DNA of 14,883 nucleotides from Segetibacter sp. (GTDB lineage: Bacteria; Bacteroidota; Bacteroidia; Chitinophagales; Chitinophagaceae): positions 1-14,883 of the forward strand of contig JASLBT010000048.1 of the NCBI GenBank assembly GCA_030146445.1. Direction: 5' to 3'. The translations under genes were made by a program, and so were the position numbers. This document shows positions 13,655-14,883 of this stretch, in pieces (position 1 is the stretch's first letter; the number at the start of each line of letters is the position of its first letter). Below the pieces are notes generated by a model. It was not told the origin of the DNA. It did not search any database and saw only the letters and a program-made list of their open reading frames with translations.

Positions 13655-14883
13655 ATGGACCAAACCTATCTCACGATCATTTGGATCGCTGTAACCATTC
13701 TTTTTATTGCATTTTTCGAGGGGATTGAGATCGCATTTGTAAGTGTTAACCGGTTACAGATTGAATTACGGAAGAAACAGGGGAAATCCAGCGGATTGAT
13801 CATTTCCCGGTTTATGGAGGAGCCATCCAGGTTCATCGGCACGTGTTTGCTCGGTGTAAACATTTCGATGGTCATCTACGCGTTGCTTTTTAGCAGCCTT
13901 ATGAACCCGCTTTGGACGTACCTCGGCATAAAAAATGCCTATGTTCAGCTGGTCATAGATACCTGCCTCGCTGCATTCTTCATCCTCATATTCGGGCAGT
14001 TTATTCCGAAGGCGATCTTCAGGGCACGAAACGATTCATTGCTGAGTTTTTTTGCACCTGCTACCCGTTTTTTCTACCGCATATTTTATCCTATCGCGTC
14101 ACTGCTGGTAACCATCGCCGAATGGGTGCTTAAGTACGTGTTCAATGTGAAGGTGAAAGACAGGAACGAGGTTTTTAACAACGTCGACCTTGAACACCTG
14201 CTGCAACAAAATAAGGTTCAGGACGAAGACAGCCAGGAACTGAATACGGAGCTTTTTGAAAACGCATTGTCACTGCCAATGATCAAAATCCGGCAGTGTC
14301 TTGTTCCCCGAACCGAGATCGACGCTGTTGATATAAAAGCGTCCATTACCACGGTAAAGGAACAAATGATCGCAACCAGGTTAAGTAAGCTGGTGGTTTA
14401 TGATGAGAACATCGATAACATCGTGGGATATGTACACCAGCTCGATCTGTTCAAAAATCCCCAGGACATATCATCGGTACTGCTGCCAATACCGGCGGTA
14501 CCCGAAAGCATGAGTGCAACCGACCTGATCAATAAGTTCTCAAAAGAAAGGAAAAGCATCGCGTGGGTGGTAGACGAATTCGGGGGCACCGCAGGCATAG
14601 TTACGATGGAAGACGTTCTGGAAGAGATCTTTGGTGAGATTCGCGACGAATACGATGTGGAGGAATTTGTGGCCAAGCAGATATCAGATGACGAATACCT
14701 TTTCAGCGGTCGACTGGAGATCGACTACATACAGGAGAAGTTCGACCTGGAGTTTACCGGTAACGACTCTGAGACTTTATCGGGTTACATCATCGAACAA
14801 CATGAAACGATTCCCGTGCAAAAAGAGCGCATCATATTAGACCGGTACGAATTTGAAATCTTGAATGTAAGCGATACCCGGAT
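13655..14883 (+). CDS. CNNM/CBS/CorC_HlyC family membrane protein (GldE-like), 3' end missing
   Basis: The reading frame is open from the ATG at 13655 to the window end (409 codons), so the C-terminus lies outside. Order of domains: a CNNM (DUF21) membrane domain with about four helices (7-29, 60-85, 98-122, 137-160), a CBS pair (about 213-330, with VPRTEID at 218-223 and AWVVDEFGGTAGIVTMEDVLEEIFGEI at 303-329) and a CorC_HlyC domain from about 343. Relatives are linked to Mg2+ or Co2+ efflux; in Bacteroidota a related protein is called GldE after gliding motility. Here the usual SxSE stretch of the first helix reads EGIE (22-25), and the GExxPK motif reads GQFIPK (114-119). In many Bacteroidota a gene of this family comes right after lptC; here the aldo/keto reductase lies between. 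Confidence 0.9.
   Translation, partial: MDQTYLTIIWIAVTILFIAFFEGIEIAFVSVNRLQIELRKKQGKSSGLIISRFMEEPSRFIGTCLLGVNISMVIYALLFSSLMNPLWTYLGIKNAYVQLVIDTCLAAFFILIFGQFIPKAIFRARNDSLLSFFAPATRFFYRIFYPIASLLVTIAEWVLKYVFNVKVKDRNEVFNNVDLEHLLQQNKVQDEDSQELNTELFENALSLPMIKIRQCLVPRTEIDAVDIKASITTVKEQMIATRLSKLVVYDENIDNIVGYVHQLDLFKNPQDISSVLLPIPAVPESMSATDLINKFSKERKSIAWVVDEFGGTAGIVTMEDVLEEIFGEIRDEYDVEEFVAKQISDDEYLFSGRLEIDYIQEKFDLEFTGNDSETLSGYIIEQHETIPVQKERIILDRYEFEILNVSDTR

Noticed and set aside
1..14883. Defence system, prophage, CRISPR array, IS element or tRNA
   Set aside because: No transposase, integrase, nuclease, toxin-antitoxin pair, regular short repeats or tRNA-like cloverleaf was seen in any stretch.

Overview
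The window looks like an ordinary housekeeping and cell-envelope stretch of a Bacteroidota chromosome, most likely Chitinophagaceae or a close relative. The evidence is a secreted protein with a type IX secretion (T9SS) C-terminal sorting domain, Bacteroidota-type promoter boxes (TAnnTTTG) in several upstream regions, little sign of Shine-Dalgarno sites before the genes, and the neighbourhood coaX - outer-membrane barrel - lptC - CNNM/CorC family protein. I see no phage, transposase, CRISPR array, tRNA or rRNA.

Layout. 1-599: tail end of an upstream transcript with a strong intrinsic terminator (80-122), then a gene-free region holding a 181-bp fold-back element (151-331) and a probable typA promoter (474-503). 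600-2411: typA/bipA, a ribosome-binding translational GTPase, with its own terminator. 2606-4693: a secreted protein of four CHRD domains in an A-B-A-B order, ending in a T9SS sorting domain, followed by a terminator. 4749-5110: non-coding. 5120-5341: a small CxxC membrane protein. 5427-8110, minus strand: meaB, then a family 2 glycosyltransferase, then a DUF4422 putative glycosyltransferase, in one tight run. 8312-12394, plus strand: a WaaE/KdtX-like glycosyltransferase, a stand-alone Lon N-terminal domain protein, coaX (type III pantothenate kinase), an outer-membrane beta-barrel protein and lptC; these are closely packed or overlapping and probably form one transcript. 12567-13556: an aldo/keto reductase with its own promoter and terminator, sitting between lptC and the last gene. 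13655-14883: a CNNM/CBS/CorC_HlyC membrane protein that runs off the window end.

Functionally, the centre of the window is devoted to surface glycans and the outer membrane: three glycosyltransferase-type enzymes, LptC (lipopolysaccharide transport across the periplasm) and an outer-membrane barrel. CoA synthesis (coaX) and the methylmalonyl-CoA mutase chaperone (meaB) sit among them without their pathway partners. No clearly new multi-gene system is visible. The least explained items are the fold-back element at 151-331, the small CxxC membrane protein, the barrel protein coupled to coaX and lptC, and the altered membrane-domain residues of the CorC-like protein.
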